From the NCBI GenBank assembly GCA_963779055.1, contig CAVZWN010000005.1, positions 546,436 through 610,435 of the forward strand: 64,000 nt of DNA, written 5' to 3'. This stretch comes from Sulfurimicrobium sp963779055 (lineage in GTDB: Bacteria > Pseudomonadota > Gammaproteobacteria > Burkholderiales > Sulfuricellaceae). The position numbers and the translations under genes were made by a program. The first letter of the stretch is position 1. Every line of letters starts with the position of its first letter. This document shows positions 35,696 to 44,943 of this stretch, piece after piece. The notes beneath the pieces were generated by a model. That model searched no databases. It was given only the letters and a program-made list of their open reading frames with translations, and was not told the origin of the DNA.

Positions 35696-37191
35696 ATACT
35701 TCGGTGAGGGGTGAGGCGTCAGGGGTGAGGAATAGCGCGGTGCTTGATTTCATCGCACAAACTGGCGCAAAAAGGCTGATTGCCGATAGCCGCAAGGTGC
35801 AGCAGGGTGATGTGTTTGCCGCCTATCCCGGCGACGAATCCGATGGCCGCGACTATATTCCCCAGGCCATCGCGGCAGGCGCACATGCCGTGCTGTGGGA
35901 CAGCGACAGCTTCGACTGGAACACTGGCTGGGAAGTGCCCAATCTCGGCATTGCCGGTCTGCGCCTGGAGATCGGCGAAATTGCCTCACAGATCTGCGGC
36001 GAGCCATCGAAACATCTCTGGACTGTGGGCGTCACCGGCACCAACGGCAAAACTTCCTGCTCGCACTGGATCGCCGGCTGCCTGGCTGCGACTGGCCGAA
36101 AAACCGCATTGATCGGCACGCTGGGTAATGGCTTTCCGGATGCGCTGACGCCTTCCGCCAACACCACGCCCGACGCGGTCACGCTGCACGGCCTGCTCAG
36201 GGAATATCTGGACCAGGGCGCCAGCGCTGCGGCAATGGAAGTCTCTTCCCATGGTCTGCATCAGGGGCGCGTCAACGGCGTGCATTTCGCCGTGGCACTC
36301 CTGACCAACCTGTCGCGCGACCACCTCGACTACCACGGCGACATGGCCAGTTACGCCGCCGCCAAGGCCATGCTGTTCGACTGGCCCGGGCTGCAGTATG
36401 CAGTGCTCAATCTGGACGACGCTTTCGGCGTGGAACTGGCGGGCAAGCTGGGATGCAGCGGCGTAAAAGTGGCGGGCTACGGCTTCGAGGGCGAAGCCGA
36501 AGGCTGCCATATGCTGGTCCGTGGCCGCAACCTCAGCATGGACGAAAACGGCCTGCGCTTCGAAGTGGCCACGCCATGGGGTAAAGCCAGCATCTCCAGC
36601 GCGATGCTGGGGCGCTTCAATGCCTCCAACCTGCTTGGCACGCTGGCCGTGCTGCTGGTGAGCGGCATCGCCCTGGAAGCCGCAGTGGCCGCACTGGGCC
36701 AGGTCAAGGCAGTTGCCGGGCGAGTGCAGCAATTCGGCGGCGCGGACAAGCCGCTGGTGGTGGTGGACTACGCCCACACGCCGGATGCACTGGAAAAGGT
36801 GTTGCAGACCCTGCGTGAAATCAAGGCCGCAAAGGCCAGCCTGATCTGCGTATTCGGCTGCGGCGGCAACCGCGACAAGGGCAAGCGCCCGCTCATGGGT
36901 GCCGTGGCATCCCGGCTGGCGGACAGCAGCATCGTGACCAGCGACAACCCGCGCAATGAAGACCCGCGCGCCATCATGGCGGAAATTACTGACGGCATGG
37001 AAGCCAACTTTCATGTCGAGGAAGACCGTGCCGCCGCGATCGACCGCGCTATTCGTCAGGCCCGTCCTGGCGACGTGGTGCTGATCGCAGGCAAGGGCCA
37101 CGAAGATTATCAGGAGATCAAGGGCGTGAAATTCCCGTTTAACGATGCCGAAGTTGCACAGCGCGCTTTGCAGGGGTATCAGCCATGCTGA
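35692..37191 (+). CDS. murE: UDP-MurNAc-L-Ala-D-Glu:meso-DAP ligase MurE
   Basis: MurE adds the third peptide residue to the cytoplasmic precursor. GVTGTNGKTSCSHW is the P-loop. TPDAVTLHGLL is the substrate loop and VVVDYAHTPDALEKVL is conserved. TSDNPRNEDP contains the DNPR motif selecting meso-diaminopimelate. The first ~15 codons come from a GT-rich repeat (GGTGAGG units, 35703-35732) and look like an added N-terminal tail. The ATG overlaps the ftsI stop by four bases. The length is 499 aa. Confidence 0.94.
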   Translation: MNTSVRGEASGVRNSAVLDFIAQTGAKRLIADSRKVQQGDVFAAYPGDESDGRDYIPQAIAAGAHAVLWDSDSFDWNTGWEVPNLGIAGLRLEIGEIASQICGEPSKHLWTVGVTGTNGKTSCSHWIAGCLAATGRKTALIGTLGNGFPDALTPSANTTPDAVTLHGLLREYLDQGASAAAMEVSSHGLHQGRVNGVHFAVALLTNLSRDHLDYHGDMASYAAAKAMLFDWPGLQYAVLNLDDAFGVELAGKLGCSGVKVAGYGFEGEAEGCHMLVRGRNLSMDENGLRFEVATPWGKASISSAMLGRFNASNLLGTLAVLLVSGIALEAAVAALGQVKAVAGRVQQFGGADKPLVVVDYAHTPDALEKVLQTLREIKAAKASLICVFGCGGNRDKGKRPLMGAVASRLADSSIVTSDNPRNEDPRAIMAEITDGMEANFHVEEDRAAAIDRAIRQARPGDVVLIAGKGHEDYQEIKGVKFPFNDAEVAQRALQGYQPC

Positions 37192-38552
37192 CCCTGAGCC
37201 AGGCCGCCGCAGGCATCCAGGCCAGCGCCCGTGGCAAAGAGGCGAGCTTCGCCAGCGTCACCTCGGACAGCCGCGCCATTACCCCCGGATGCCTGTTCGT
37301 CGCGCTCAGGGGCGAGCGCTTCGACGGCCACGAATTTGTCGCCCAGGCCATTCAGAAGGGCGCCGCAGCAGCCATGGTTGACCAGGCCGCGGCGGCACAG
37401 CACGCGACTGACTGGCAGGACCTGCCGCTGCTGGTGGTTGCGGATACCCGCCTTGCCCTGGGACAGCTGGCCGCCTTCTGGCGCGGTCAGCAGAACATCA
37501 GGCTGGTTGCCGTCACCGGCAGCAACGGCAAGACCACGGTCAAGGAAATGCTCGCCGCCATCCTGCGCGAATCCGCCGGAGCAGGCGCTGTGCTGGCAAC
37601 CGAGGGCAATCTCAACAACGACATCGGAATGCCCCTGATGCTGCTGAAGCTGCGCGAGCAGCACAAATTTGCAGTGATCGAAATGGGCATGAATCATCCC
37701 GGCGAGATCGAATACCTGACCCACATCGCCCGCCCCGACGTGGCCGTCATCAACAACGCCGGGGCCGCGCATCTGGCCGGGCTCGGTAGCGTGGAAGAAG
37801 TGGCGCGCGCCAAGGGCGAAATTTTCTCCGGTCTGGCCAGCGATGGCGTGGCCGTCATCAATGCCGACGACGCATTCGAGCCGCTATGGAAAACACTGGC
37901 ACACAGCCACGCCATCATCGAATTCGGCCTGGACCATCCCGCGCAAGTCAGCGCTGACTGTCAGCTCGGGCCGCTGAATACCGAATTGAAGCTGCATACG
38001 CCCAAGGGCGAATTTCAGACTGCCTTGCCGGTGCCGGGGCTGCACAACGTGCGCAACGCCCTTGCGGCAGCGGCAGCAGCAAGCGCACTGGGTATCAGCA
38101 ATGAGGCGATTGCCTCCGGCCTGCGCAATTTTGCCGGCGTCAAAGGCCGTCTGCAGCGCAAGTCCGGCCTGCATGGCGCAACCCTGATCGACGACACCTA
38201 CAACGCCAATCCAGCCTCGGTCAGAGCCGCGATTGCCGTACTCGCCAGCATGCCCGGGAAAAAAATCCTGGTACTGGGCGACATGGGAGAGCTCGGCCCC
38301 GATGCCAGCGCGATGCACCGCGAACTCGGCTCAGCCGCGAAACAGGCCGGAGTGGACATCCTGCTCTGTCATGGCGACATCTGCCGCGTGACGGCGGCGG
38401 AATTCGGCGCCAATGCCTGGTTCTTCGAACGCATCGAGGAATTGCTGGCGGACCTGGAAAACCTGCTGGCGCCGGACGTGACGGTACTGGTCAAGGGCTC
38501 CCGTTTCATGCAGATGGAACGGGTCATCAAAAGCTTCGAGGCGAAGGAATAA
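37185..38552 (+). CDS. murF: UDP-MurNAc-tripeptide:D-Ala-D-Ala ligase MurF
   Basis: MurF completes the UDP-MurNAc-pentapeptide. VAVTGSNGKTTVKEML is the ATP site. EGNLNNDIGMPLMLL, EMGMNHPGEIEYLT and DDTYNANPASVRAAI are the family blocks. The 455-residue length is normal. The ATG at 37185 overlaps the murE end by seven bases. mraY follows after two bases. Confidence 0.95.
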   Translation: MLTLSQAAAGIQASARGKEASFASVTSDSRAITPGCLFVALRGERFDGHEFVAQAIQKGAAAAMVDQAAAAQHATDWQDLPLLVVADTRLALGQLAAFWRGQQNIRLVAVTGSNGKTTVKEMLAAILRESAGAGAVLATEGNLNNDIGMPLMLLKLREQHKFAVIEMGMNHPGEIEYLTHIARPDVAVINNAGAAHLAGLGSVEEVARAKGEIFSGLASDGVAVINADDAFEPLWKTLAHSHAIIEFGLDHPAQVSADCQLGPLNTELKLHTPKGEFQTALPVPGLHNVRNALAAAAAASALGISNEAIASGLRNFAGVKGRLQRKSGLHGATLIDDTYNANPASVRAAIAVLASMPGKKILVLGDMGELGPDASAMHRELGSAAKQAGVDILLCHGDICRVTAAEFGANAWFFERIEELLADLENLLAPDVTVLVKGSRFMQMERVIKSFEAKE

Positions 38553-38554
38553 TT

Positions 38555-39640
38555 ATGCTATTAGCACTGGCACAGTGGCTGGCAGAAGACATCCGCGCTT
38601 TCAATGTATTCAACTACATCACCCTGCGTGCGGTGCTGGCGATCCTGACTTCGCTGCTGATTTCCTTCATGGTCGGACCAGCCATGATCCGCAGACTGAC
38701 CGCCTACAAAATCGGCCAGGCAGTTCGCACGGACGGGCCGCAAACCCATCTGGTCAAGAGCGGCACCCCCACCATGGGCGGCGCGCTGATCCTGGTCTCC
38801 ATCAGCATTTCCACCCTGCTCTGGGCCGACTTGAGAAATCATTATGTGTGGGTGGCCCTGCTCACCACGCTGGGCTTCGGTGCGATCGGCTGGGTCGATG
38901 ACTATCGCAAGGTCGTACACCGCAACCCCAAGGGACTCTCGGCCAAAACCAAGATGTTCTGGCAGTCGCTGATTGCTATCAGCGTCGCCGCTTATCTGGC
39001 CTTCAGCGCCAATTTGCCGGTACAGACCGAAATGATCGTGCCGTTTTTCAAATCCGTTTCCATTCCGCTGGGCGTGACTGGCTTCATGGTGCTGACTTAC
39101 TTCGTGATCGTCGGCGGCAGCAACGCGGTCAACCTGACCGACGGTCTGGATGGGCTGGCCATCCTGCCAACCGTAATGGTCGGCGGCGCACTGGGCATCT
39201 TCGCCTACGTTGCAGGCCACTTCTATTTTGCCCGCTATCTGGGCGTTCCGCATATCCCCGGTTCCGGCGAGCTGATCATCTTCTGTGCCGCACTGGCGGG
39301 GGCCGGGCTGGGCTTCCTGTGGTTCAACGCCTATCCGGCCGAAGTGTTCATGGGCGATGTCGGGGCGCTGGCACTGGGCGCGGCTCTCGGCGTGGTGGCG
39401 GTGATCGTGCGCCAGGAAATCGTGTTTTTCATCATGGGCGGGGTATTCGTGGTGGAAACCCTGTCGGTCATGATCCAGGTGGCCTCCTTCAAGCTCACGG
39501 GCAAGCGGGTATTCCGCATGGCGCCCCTGCACCACCACTATGAGCTCAAGGGATGGAAGGAAACCCAGGTCGTGGTCCGCTTCTGGATCATCACCATGAT
39601 GCTGGTTCTGGTTGGTCTTTCGACGTTGAAGTTACGGTAA
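38555..39640 (+). CDS. mraY: Phospho-N-acetylmuramoyl-pentapeptide transferase MraY
   Basis: MraY makes lipid I in the inner membrane. The 361-residue protein has about ten helices. Catalytic and metal-binding blocks are present: VRTDGPQTHLVKSGTPTMGG, the Asp pair GWVDDYRKV, GGSNAVNLTDGLDGLA, and PLHHHYELKGWKETQVV. It starts two bases after murF. Confidence 0.96.
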   Translation: MLLALAQWLAEDIRAFNVFNYITLRAVLAILTSLLISFMVGPAMIRRLTAYKIGQAVRTDGPQTHLVKSGTPTMGGALILVSISISTLLWADLRNHYVWVALLTTLGFGAIGWVDDYRKVVHRNPKGLSAKTKMFWQSLIAISVAAYLAFSANLPVQTEMIVPFFKSVSIPLGVTGFMVLTYFVIVGGSNAVNLTDGLDGLAILPTVMVGGALGIFAYVAGHFYFARYLGVPHIPGSGELIIFCAALAGAGLGFLWFNAYPAEVFMGDVGALALGAALGVVAVIVRQEIVFFIMGGVFVVETLSVMIQVASFKLTGKRVFRMAPLHHHYELKGWKETQVVVRFWIITMMLVLVGLSTLKLR

Positions 39641-39716
39641 TGGGGAATGGGAAATGTGTAATGAGTAAGGTGCCTGAGGGCTTTTCATCACCCATGGCTC
39701 ATCACTCATTACCCAA
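39641..39716 (+). repeat. Short dispersed repeat between mraY and murD
   Basis: The gap is built of AATGGG/TAATGAGT units and their complements. GTAATGAGT pairs with ACTCATTAC across the gap, giving a stem-loop. Related units recur at the murC end and inside murB. No promoter is obvious. Confidence 0.6.
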
Positions 39717-41108
39717 ATGATCATGAACATCAAGGATAAAAACATACTTGTACTGGGACTGGGCGATACCGGCCTGTCCATGGTGCGCTTCCTGCTGCGC
39801 CATGGCGCACGGGTATCGGTCGCCGACAGCCGGGAAGCGCCGCCCCACGCCACCCGTTTGCACGCCGAATTCCCCTCTATTGAGTTGCACACCGGCCCGT
39901 TCCAGAATGAAATCTTCCATGCCATAGACCTGATCGCCATCAGCCCCGGCGTCCCCCTTGCCGACCCGCAAGTAGCCGCAGCCATAGCGCGCGGCGTGCC
40001 GGTGGCTGGCGATGTAGAGCTATTTGCCCTTGCTCTTGCCCATAACCCATCCCCCGTCACCTCTCACCTGTTAGCCATTACCGGCTCCAATGGCAAAAGC
40101 ACGGTCACGGAAATGACCGGTGCCATGTGCCGCGCTGCAGGCATGAAAACCATGGTGGCCGGGAATATCGGCCTGCCGGTGCTGGATGCGCTGATTGAAG
40201 CGGAACAGGGCGGCATGCCCGATGTATTCGTGCTGGAACTGTCCAGCTTCCAGCTTGAAACTACGACCAGCCTCGACGCATCGGCCGCCACCGTGCTCAA
40301 CATCAGCGAAGACCACCTCGACCGCTATGCCAGCATGGATCACTACAGCACCGCCAAAACCCGCGTATTTCATGGCACCGGCATCCAGATCCTGAATCGC
40401 GAGGATGCGCGCACCATGGCCATGGCCGTGCCCGGAAGAAAAATCGAAACCATCGGCCTGGATGCACCCGTCAATGCGTGCGACTGGGGCATTCTGACTC
40501 AGGGCGGCCAGCAATGGCTGGCTCAGGGTACGAAACAATTGATGCGGGTAAGCGAACTGCCGCTGGCAGGCCTGCACAATGCGGCTAATGCGCTGGCCGC
40601 GCTGGCCTTGTGCCGCGCCATCGGGCTTCCGTTCGAACCCCTGTTCGCCGCCCTGCGCCAGTTCAAGAACCTGCCGCATCGCGTGGAAAAAGTGGCCGAA
40701 ATCGATGGCGTCACTTTCTACGACGATTCCAAGGGAACCAACGTCGGCGCAACCGTGGCCGCCCTGACCGGAATGCCATGCAAGGTGGTGCTGATCGCCG
40801 GCGGCGACGGCAAAGGGCAGGATTTCAGCCCGCTCGCCCCAGCCGTGGCCCGGCATGCCCGCGCCGTGATCCTGATCGGGCGCGATGGCGCCAGGATCGG
40901 CGCTGAACTTGAAAACACCGGTGTGCCATTGCTGCGTGCCGGCAGCATGGAGGAAGCCGTGCAGTTCAGCATCCAGCAGGCGCAAACCGGAGACGCCGTG
41001 CTGCTCTCGCCTGCCTGCGCCAGCTTCGACATGTTCCGCAATTACGTGCATCGCGCCGAGTCCTTCATCAGCGCGGTGCAGCAACTGGGCATGGAGGTTG
41101 AAAGCTGA
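39717..41108 (+). CDS. murD: UDP-MurNAc-L-Ala:D-Glu ligase MurD
   Basis: MurD adds D-glutamate. The N-terminal Rossmann part is ILVLGLGDTGLSMVRFL. The P-loop AITGSNGKSTVTEM, LELSSFQLE and FYDDSKGTNVGATVAAL are conserved. The 463-residue length is slightly long. The stretch HNPSPVTSHLL just before the P-loop is coded by a CCCATCCCCCGTCACC-like repeat and looks like a small in-frame insertion. ATG 39717 or 39723 is possible. The stop overlaps ftsW. Confidence 0.94.
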   Translation: MIMNIKDKNILVLGLGDTGLSMVRFLLRHGARVSVADSREAPPHATRLHAEFPSIELHTGPFQNEIFHAIDLIAISPGVPLADPQVAAAIARGVPVAGDVELFALALAHNPSPVTSHLLAITGSNGKSTVTEMTGAMCRAAGMKTMVAGNIGLPVLDALIEAEQGGMPDVFVLELSSFQLETTTSLDASAATVLNISEDHLDRYASMDHYSTAKTRVFHGTGIQILNREDARTMAMAVPGRKIETIGLDAPVNACDWGILTQGGQQWLAQGTKQLMRVSELPLAGLHNAANALAALALCRAIGLPFEPLFAALRQFKNLPHRVEKVAEIDGVTFYDDSKGTNVGATVAALTGMPCKVVLIAGGDGKGQDFSPLAPAVARHARAVILIGRDGARIGAELENTGVPLLRAGSMEEAVQFSIQQAQTGDAVLLSPACASFDMFRNYVHRAESFISAVQQLGMEVES

Positions 41109-42262
41109 TGTATTACCCGGCCACCCAGCATGCCCGCGCAGAATACGACCAGCCCCTGCTGTGGTCGGCGCTGCTGCTGCTCGCCTTCGGCCTGATCATG
41201 GTGTATTCCGCCTCCATAGCCAGCGCCGGTGCGAGCCGCATGACCGGCTTCAACGAAAGCTATTTTCTGCTGCGTCAGAGCGCCTATCTGGTTGCCGGCC
41301 TGATCGCTGGCGCAATCGCTTTTCAGGTACCCCTGCGCGGCTGGCAGCAATTATCGCCGTGGCTGTTCCTGGCTGGCATCGTACTGTTGGTTCTGGTATT
41401 GATTCCAGGCGTCGGGCGCGAAGTGAACGGCAGCCAGCGCTGGCTTTCCCTGGGCGTGGCCAATCTGCAGCCGTCGGAATTCATGAAGCTGATCGTGGTG
41501 ATGTACGCCGCTGACTACACCGTGCGCAAGGCTGCGCTGATGGACAACTTCACCAAGGGCTTCATGCCGATGTTCCTGGTGATGCTGCTGATCGGCGGCC
41601 TGCTGCTGCGCGAGCCGGATTTTGGCGCTTTTGCAGTAATCATCTCCATCGCCATGGGCATCCTGTTTCTGGGCGGGCTCAACTGGCGCCTGTTTGCCGG
41701 TTTGATCGTGCTGCTGCTGATCGGCTTCCTGCTGCTGATCTGGACCTCGCCCTACCGCATGCAGCGCATCATCGGTTTCATGGACCCCTGGGCCGATCCC
41801 TTCGGCAAGGGCTACCAGCTTTCCCATGCGCTGATCGCCTTCGGGCGCGGCGAATGGCTGGGCGTTGGGCTGGGCGGCAGCGTGGAAAAACTGCTCTATC
41901 TGCCCGAAGCGCATACCGACTTCCTGCTCGCGGTGATCGCCGAGGAGCTCGGTTTTGCCGGTGTGGCCGTGGTCGTGCTGGGTTTTGCCTGGATCACGGT
42001 ACGCGCCTTCCTGATCGGACGTGTCGCAGAACAGCAGGAACGTCATTTTCCGGCGCTGGTCGCCCAGGGCATCGGTATCTGGCTGGCGGTGCAGGCCATT
42101 ATCAACATCGGCGTCAACATGGGCCTGCTACCCACCAAGGGCCTGACCCTGCCCCTGCTGTCCTTCGGCGGCAGCGGCATCGTCGCCAATTGCGTGGCGC
42201 TGGCCGTACTGCTGCGCGTGGATTACGAGAACAGGCAGTTAATCAAGGGGTACGCGGTATGA
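41108..42262 (+). CDS. ftsW: Septal peptidoglycan glycosyltransferase FtsW
   Basis: FtsW is a SEDS polymerase acting with FtsI at the septum. It has 384 residues and about ten helices. Signature regions are GREVNGSQRWLSLGVANLQPSEFMKL and FLLAVIAEELGFAG, with GLLPTKGLTLPLLSFGGSGI near the end. ATG 41108 overlaps the last base of the murD stop, and its own stop overlaps murG. Confidence 0.95.
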   Translation: MYYPATQHARAEYDQPLLWSALLLLAFGLIMVYSASIASAGASRMTGFNESYFLLRQSAYLVAGLIAGAIAFQVPLRGWQQLSPWLFLAGIVLLVLVLIPGVGREVNGSQRWLSLGVANLQPSEFMKLIVVMYAADYTVRKAALMDNFTKGFMPMFLVMLLIGGLLLREPDFGAFAVIISIAMGILFLGGLNWRLFAGLIVLLLIGFLLLIWTSPYRMQRIIGFMDPWADPFGKGYQLSHALIAFGRGEWLGVGLGGSVEKLLYLPEAHTDFLLAVIAEELGFAGVAVVVLGFAWITVRAFLIGRVAEQQERHFPALVAQGIGIWLAVQAIINIGVNMGLLPTKGLTLPLLSFGGSGIVANCVALAVLLRVDYENRQLIKGYAV

Positions 42263-43363
42263 GCCGAACCCTCATGATCATGGCGGGCGGAACAGGCGGA
42301 CACGTGATGCCGGCGCTTGCCGTCGCCGGGCATTTGCGGAACGAAGGCTGGAACGTGGTATGGCTCGGCACCCGCAACGGCATGGAAGCCACGCTGGTGC
42401 CGCAGCATGGCTATGAAATGGCGTGGATCAATTTCTCCGGCCTGCGCGGCAAAGGGCTGCTGCGCCCGGTATTGCTGCCGCTGCAACTATTGCGCGCCTT
42501 CTACCAGAGCCTCAGGGCCATCCTGGCCCACCGTCCCGATGTAGTTCTGGGCATGGGCGGCTATCCGGCTTTTCCCGGCGGCATGATGGCGAGCCTGCTG
42601 GCCAAGCCTTTGGTCGTGCATGAGCAGAACTCCATCGCCGGCCTGACCAACCGCGTGCTGGCCTGTTTCGCCGACAAGGTGCTGGTGGCTTTCCCCGGCG
42701 CGTTCCAGGGCAACAAGGACAAACCCCTGCCCTGCGGCAAGGTCAACACCGAATGGTGCGGCAACCCGGTACGTGCCGAAATAGCTGCCATAAACGAACC
42801 TGATGAACGCCTTGCCGGACGGGAAGAACGGCTTGCGGCTGCTGGTGGTGGGCGGCAGCCTGGGCGCAGCGGCATTGAACGAGGTAGTTCCCAAGGCCAT
42901 GGCCATGATTCCAGCCGCTCAGCGGCCACAGATCGTTCACCAGTCCGGCACCCGGCACATCGATGCGCTGCGCGCCAACTATCAGGCCGCCGGTGTCGAA
43001 GCCGACTGCCGCCCCTTCATCGACAACATGGCCGAACAATATGGCTGGGCCGATCTCGTGATCTGCCGTTCCGGCGCCCTGACCGTGGCGGAACTCGCCG
43101 CAGCAGGCGTGGCCAGCATCCTGGTGCCCTTCCCCCATGCGGTGGATGACCACCAGACCACCAACGCCCGCTTCCTGAGCGACAGCAACGCAGCAATGCT
43201 GGTCCCGCAAAGCGAACTGACGGCGGAAAAACTTGCCGCCCTGCTGCAGGAGTTCACGCGTGAAAAACTGCTGGCCATGGCACAGGCTGCGCGCGCACTG
43301 GCAAAACCCGACGCAACACAGCACGTGGCAACAATCTGCAAGGAGCTGGCTCATGCGGCATAA
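42259..43363 (+). CDS. murG: Lipid II-forming GlcNAc transferase MurG, with a frameshift
   Basis: MurG converts lipid I to lipid II. The N-terminal half (MAGGTGGHVMPALAVA, GMGGYPAFPG, HEQNSIAGLTNRVL) and the C-terminal half (LRLLVVGGSLGAAALNE, SGALTVAELAAAGVASILVPFPHAVDDHQTTNA) are both intact and well conserved. They lie in different frames. Near 42829 the run CGGGAAGAACGG has one extra base relative to an in-frame ...GR-x-NGLRLLV. As murG is essential and single copy in nearly all such genomes, a sequence error is more likely than a pseudogene. The start overlaps ftsW (ATGA). Confidence 0.9.
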
Positions 43364-43505
43364 GGTAAAAAATATTCACTTCGTCGGCATGGCCGGCATG
43401 AGCAGCGAACAGGGGCCCCGCAAGGCGGGGATGAGAGCGTCCGCGAATGCCGCCGGATGCCGACTTGACCATTCACAGGAATCGCATAATGAAACACAAA
43501 GTTAA
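43353..43505 (+). pseudogene. Truncated duplicate of the murC 5' end
   Basis: The ATG at 43353 has a perfect AAGGAG upstream and overlaps the murG stop. Its codons 1-16 read MRHKVKNIHFVGMAG, nearly the same as the start of murC at 43489 (MKHKVKRIHFVGIGG). The match stops at about 43410 and an unrelated stretch with a GGCCCCGCAAGGCGGGG hairpin follows; the frame ends at 43505. It is probably a broken tandem duplication; a 50-residue peptide may be made. Confidence 0.7.
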
Positions 43506-44940
43506 GCGCATTCATTTTGTCGGCATCGGCGGTTCCGGTATGAGCGGCATCGCGGAAGTCCTGCTGAATCAGGGATTCAAGATCAGCGGCTCCGACCTGT
43601 CCGCCAACGCCACCACCCAGCACCTGAAAAAACTCGGCGCCAAGGTTTTCAAGGGGCATGCCGAGGACAACGTCGCCAATGCGGATGTCGTGGTGACATC
43701 GACTGCAGTCAAGGAAGACAATCCTGAAGTAATCGCGGCACGCGAGCGCGACATCCCCATCGTGCCGCGCGCCATGATGCTGGCCGAACTGATGCGCTTC
43801 AAGCAAGGCATCGCCGTCGCCGGGACCCACGGCAAGACCACCACCACCAGCCTCATCGCCAGCATTCTGGCCGAGGCCGGCATGGACCCCACTTTCGTCA
43901 TCGGCGGCCGTCTCGAAGCCGCTGGCACCAACGCACGGCTGGGTCTGGGTGATTTCCTGGTCGCCGAGGCAGACGAATCTGACGCCTCCTTCCTGATGCT
44001 CAACCCTATCCTGGCGGTGATCACCAATATCGATCATGACCACATGGAAACCTACGGTCACGACTTCAATCGCCTCAAGCAGGCGTTCGTGGATTTCACC
44101 CAGCACCTGCCTTTCTACGGCATGGCCGTGGTGTGCGTGGACGATCCGGTGGTGCGCGAGATACTGCCGCGCATCACCAAGCCGGTATGGACCTATGGTC
44201 TGTCCGAAGACGCCAAGGTACGGGCCACCAAGGTGAAAGCCAGCAACGGGCAGATGAAATTCACCGTGGTGCGCGTCAACGGCAAAACCTCAAAGCTCGA
44301 CATCACCCTTAACCTGCCCGGCATGCATTACGTGCTGAACGCGCTGGCGGCGATTGCAGTGGCCACCGAAGTTGGCGCTCCGGATGAAGCCATCGTCAAG
44401 GCACTGGCCGAGTTCAAGGGCGTCGGACGACGCTTCGAACGCTATGGCGAAGTCGCGCTCCCTCTCCCCAACCCTCTCCCGCTGGCGGGCGAGGGAGCAA
44501 GCGATTCCTATCCCGCCAGCGGGAGAGGGAGCTTTACTCTAATTGATGACTACGGACATCACCCGGTAGAAATGGCCGCCACCGTGGAGGCCGCACGCGG
44601 CGCTTTCCCGGGACGGCGCCTGGTGCTGGCTTTCCAGCCCCACCGCTATACCCGCACACGGGATCTGTTCGAGGATTTCGTCAAGGTGCTGTCCAGCGTG
44701 GACGCGCTGCTCCTGACCGAGGTTTACCCCGCTGGTGAAGCGCCCATCGTGGCCGCCGACGGGCGCGCTCTGGCGCGTGCAGTGCGGGTAGCTGGCAAGG
44801 TAGAGCCCATCTTCGTCGAAGACGTGGGTGGATTTCCGGAAGCCGTTCAGGCCATGGTGCAGGATGGCGACGTCGTACTGGTGATGGGCGCAGGGTCCAT
44901 CGGCCAGGTAGCAGCAAACCTGGCAATGAGTAATGGGTAA
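43489..44940 (+). CDS. murC: UDP-N-acetylmuramate:L-alanine ligase MurC
   Basis: MurC adds L-Ala to UDP-MurNAc. GIGGSGMSGIAEVL is the N-terminal dinucleotide-type fold. VAGTHGKTTTTSL is the P-loop, EADESDASFL is conserved and DDYGHHPVEM is in the C-terminal domain. ATG 43489 gives 483 aa. A stretch of about 27 residues (roughly 324-350, rich in Pro/Leu/Gly/Ala/Ser) just before DDYGHHP is encoded by an inverted-repeat element (44472-44529). It has no counterpart in usual MurC. The C-terminal bases are made of TAATGGGTAA-type repeat. Confidence 0.93.
   Translation: MKHKVKRIHFVGIGGSGMSGIAEVLLNQGFKISGSDLSANATTQHLKKLGAKVFKGHAEDNVANADVVVTSTAVKEDNPEVIAARERDIPIVPRAMMLAELMRFKQGIAVAGTHGKTTTTSLIASILAEAGMDPTFVIGGRLEAAGTNARLGLGDFLVAEADESDASFLMLNPILAVITNIDHDHMETYGHDFNRLKQAFVDFTQHLPFYGMAVVCVDDPVVREILPRITKPVWTYGLSEDAKVRATKVKASNGQMKFTVVRVNGKTSKLDITLNLPGMHYVLNALAAIAVATEVGAPDEAIVKALAEFKGVGRRFERYGEVALPLPNPLPLAGEGASDSYPASGRGSFTLIDDYGHHPVEMAATVEAARGAFPGRRLVLAFQPHRYTRTRDLFEDFVKVLSSVDALLLTEVYPAGEAPIVAADGRALARAVRVAGKVEPIFVEDVGGFPEAVQAMVQDGDVVLVMGAGSIGQVAANLAMSNG
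44472..44529 (+). repeat. 18-bp inverted repeat inserted in frame in murC
   Basis: CCCTCTCCCGCTGGCGGG at 44472-44489 is perfectly complementary to 44512-44529, with a 22-base loop. It resembles dispersed intergenic CCCTCTCCC/GGGAGAGGG repeats seen in many proteobacteria, yet here it is translated inside an essential gene. Confidence 0.85.
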
Positions 44941-44943
44941 AGG

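Noticed and set aside
42803..43363. The second half of murG as an independent gene starting at ATG 42803
   Set aside because: It begins in the middle of the conserved MurG fold with no ribosome-binding site; it is the downstream piece of a frameshifted gene.
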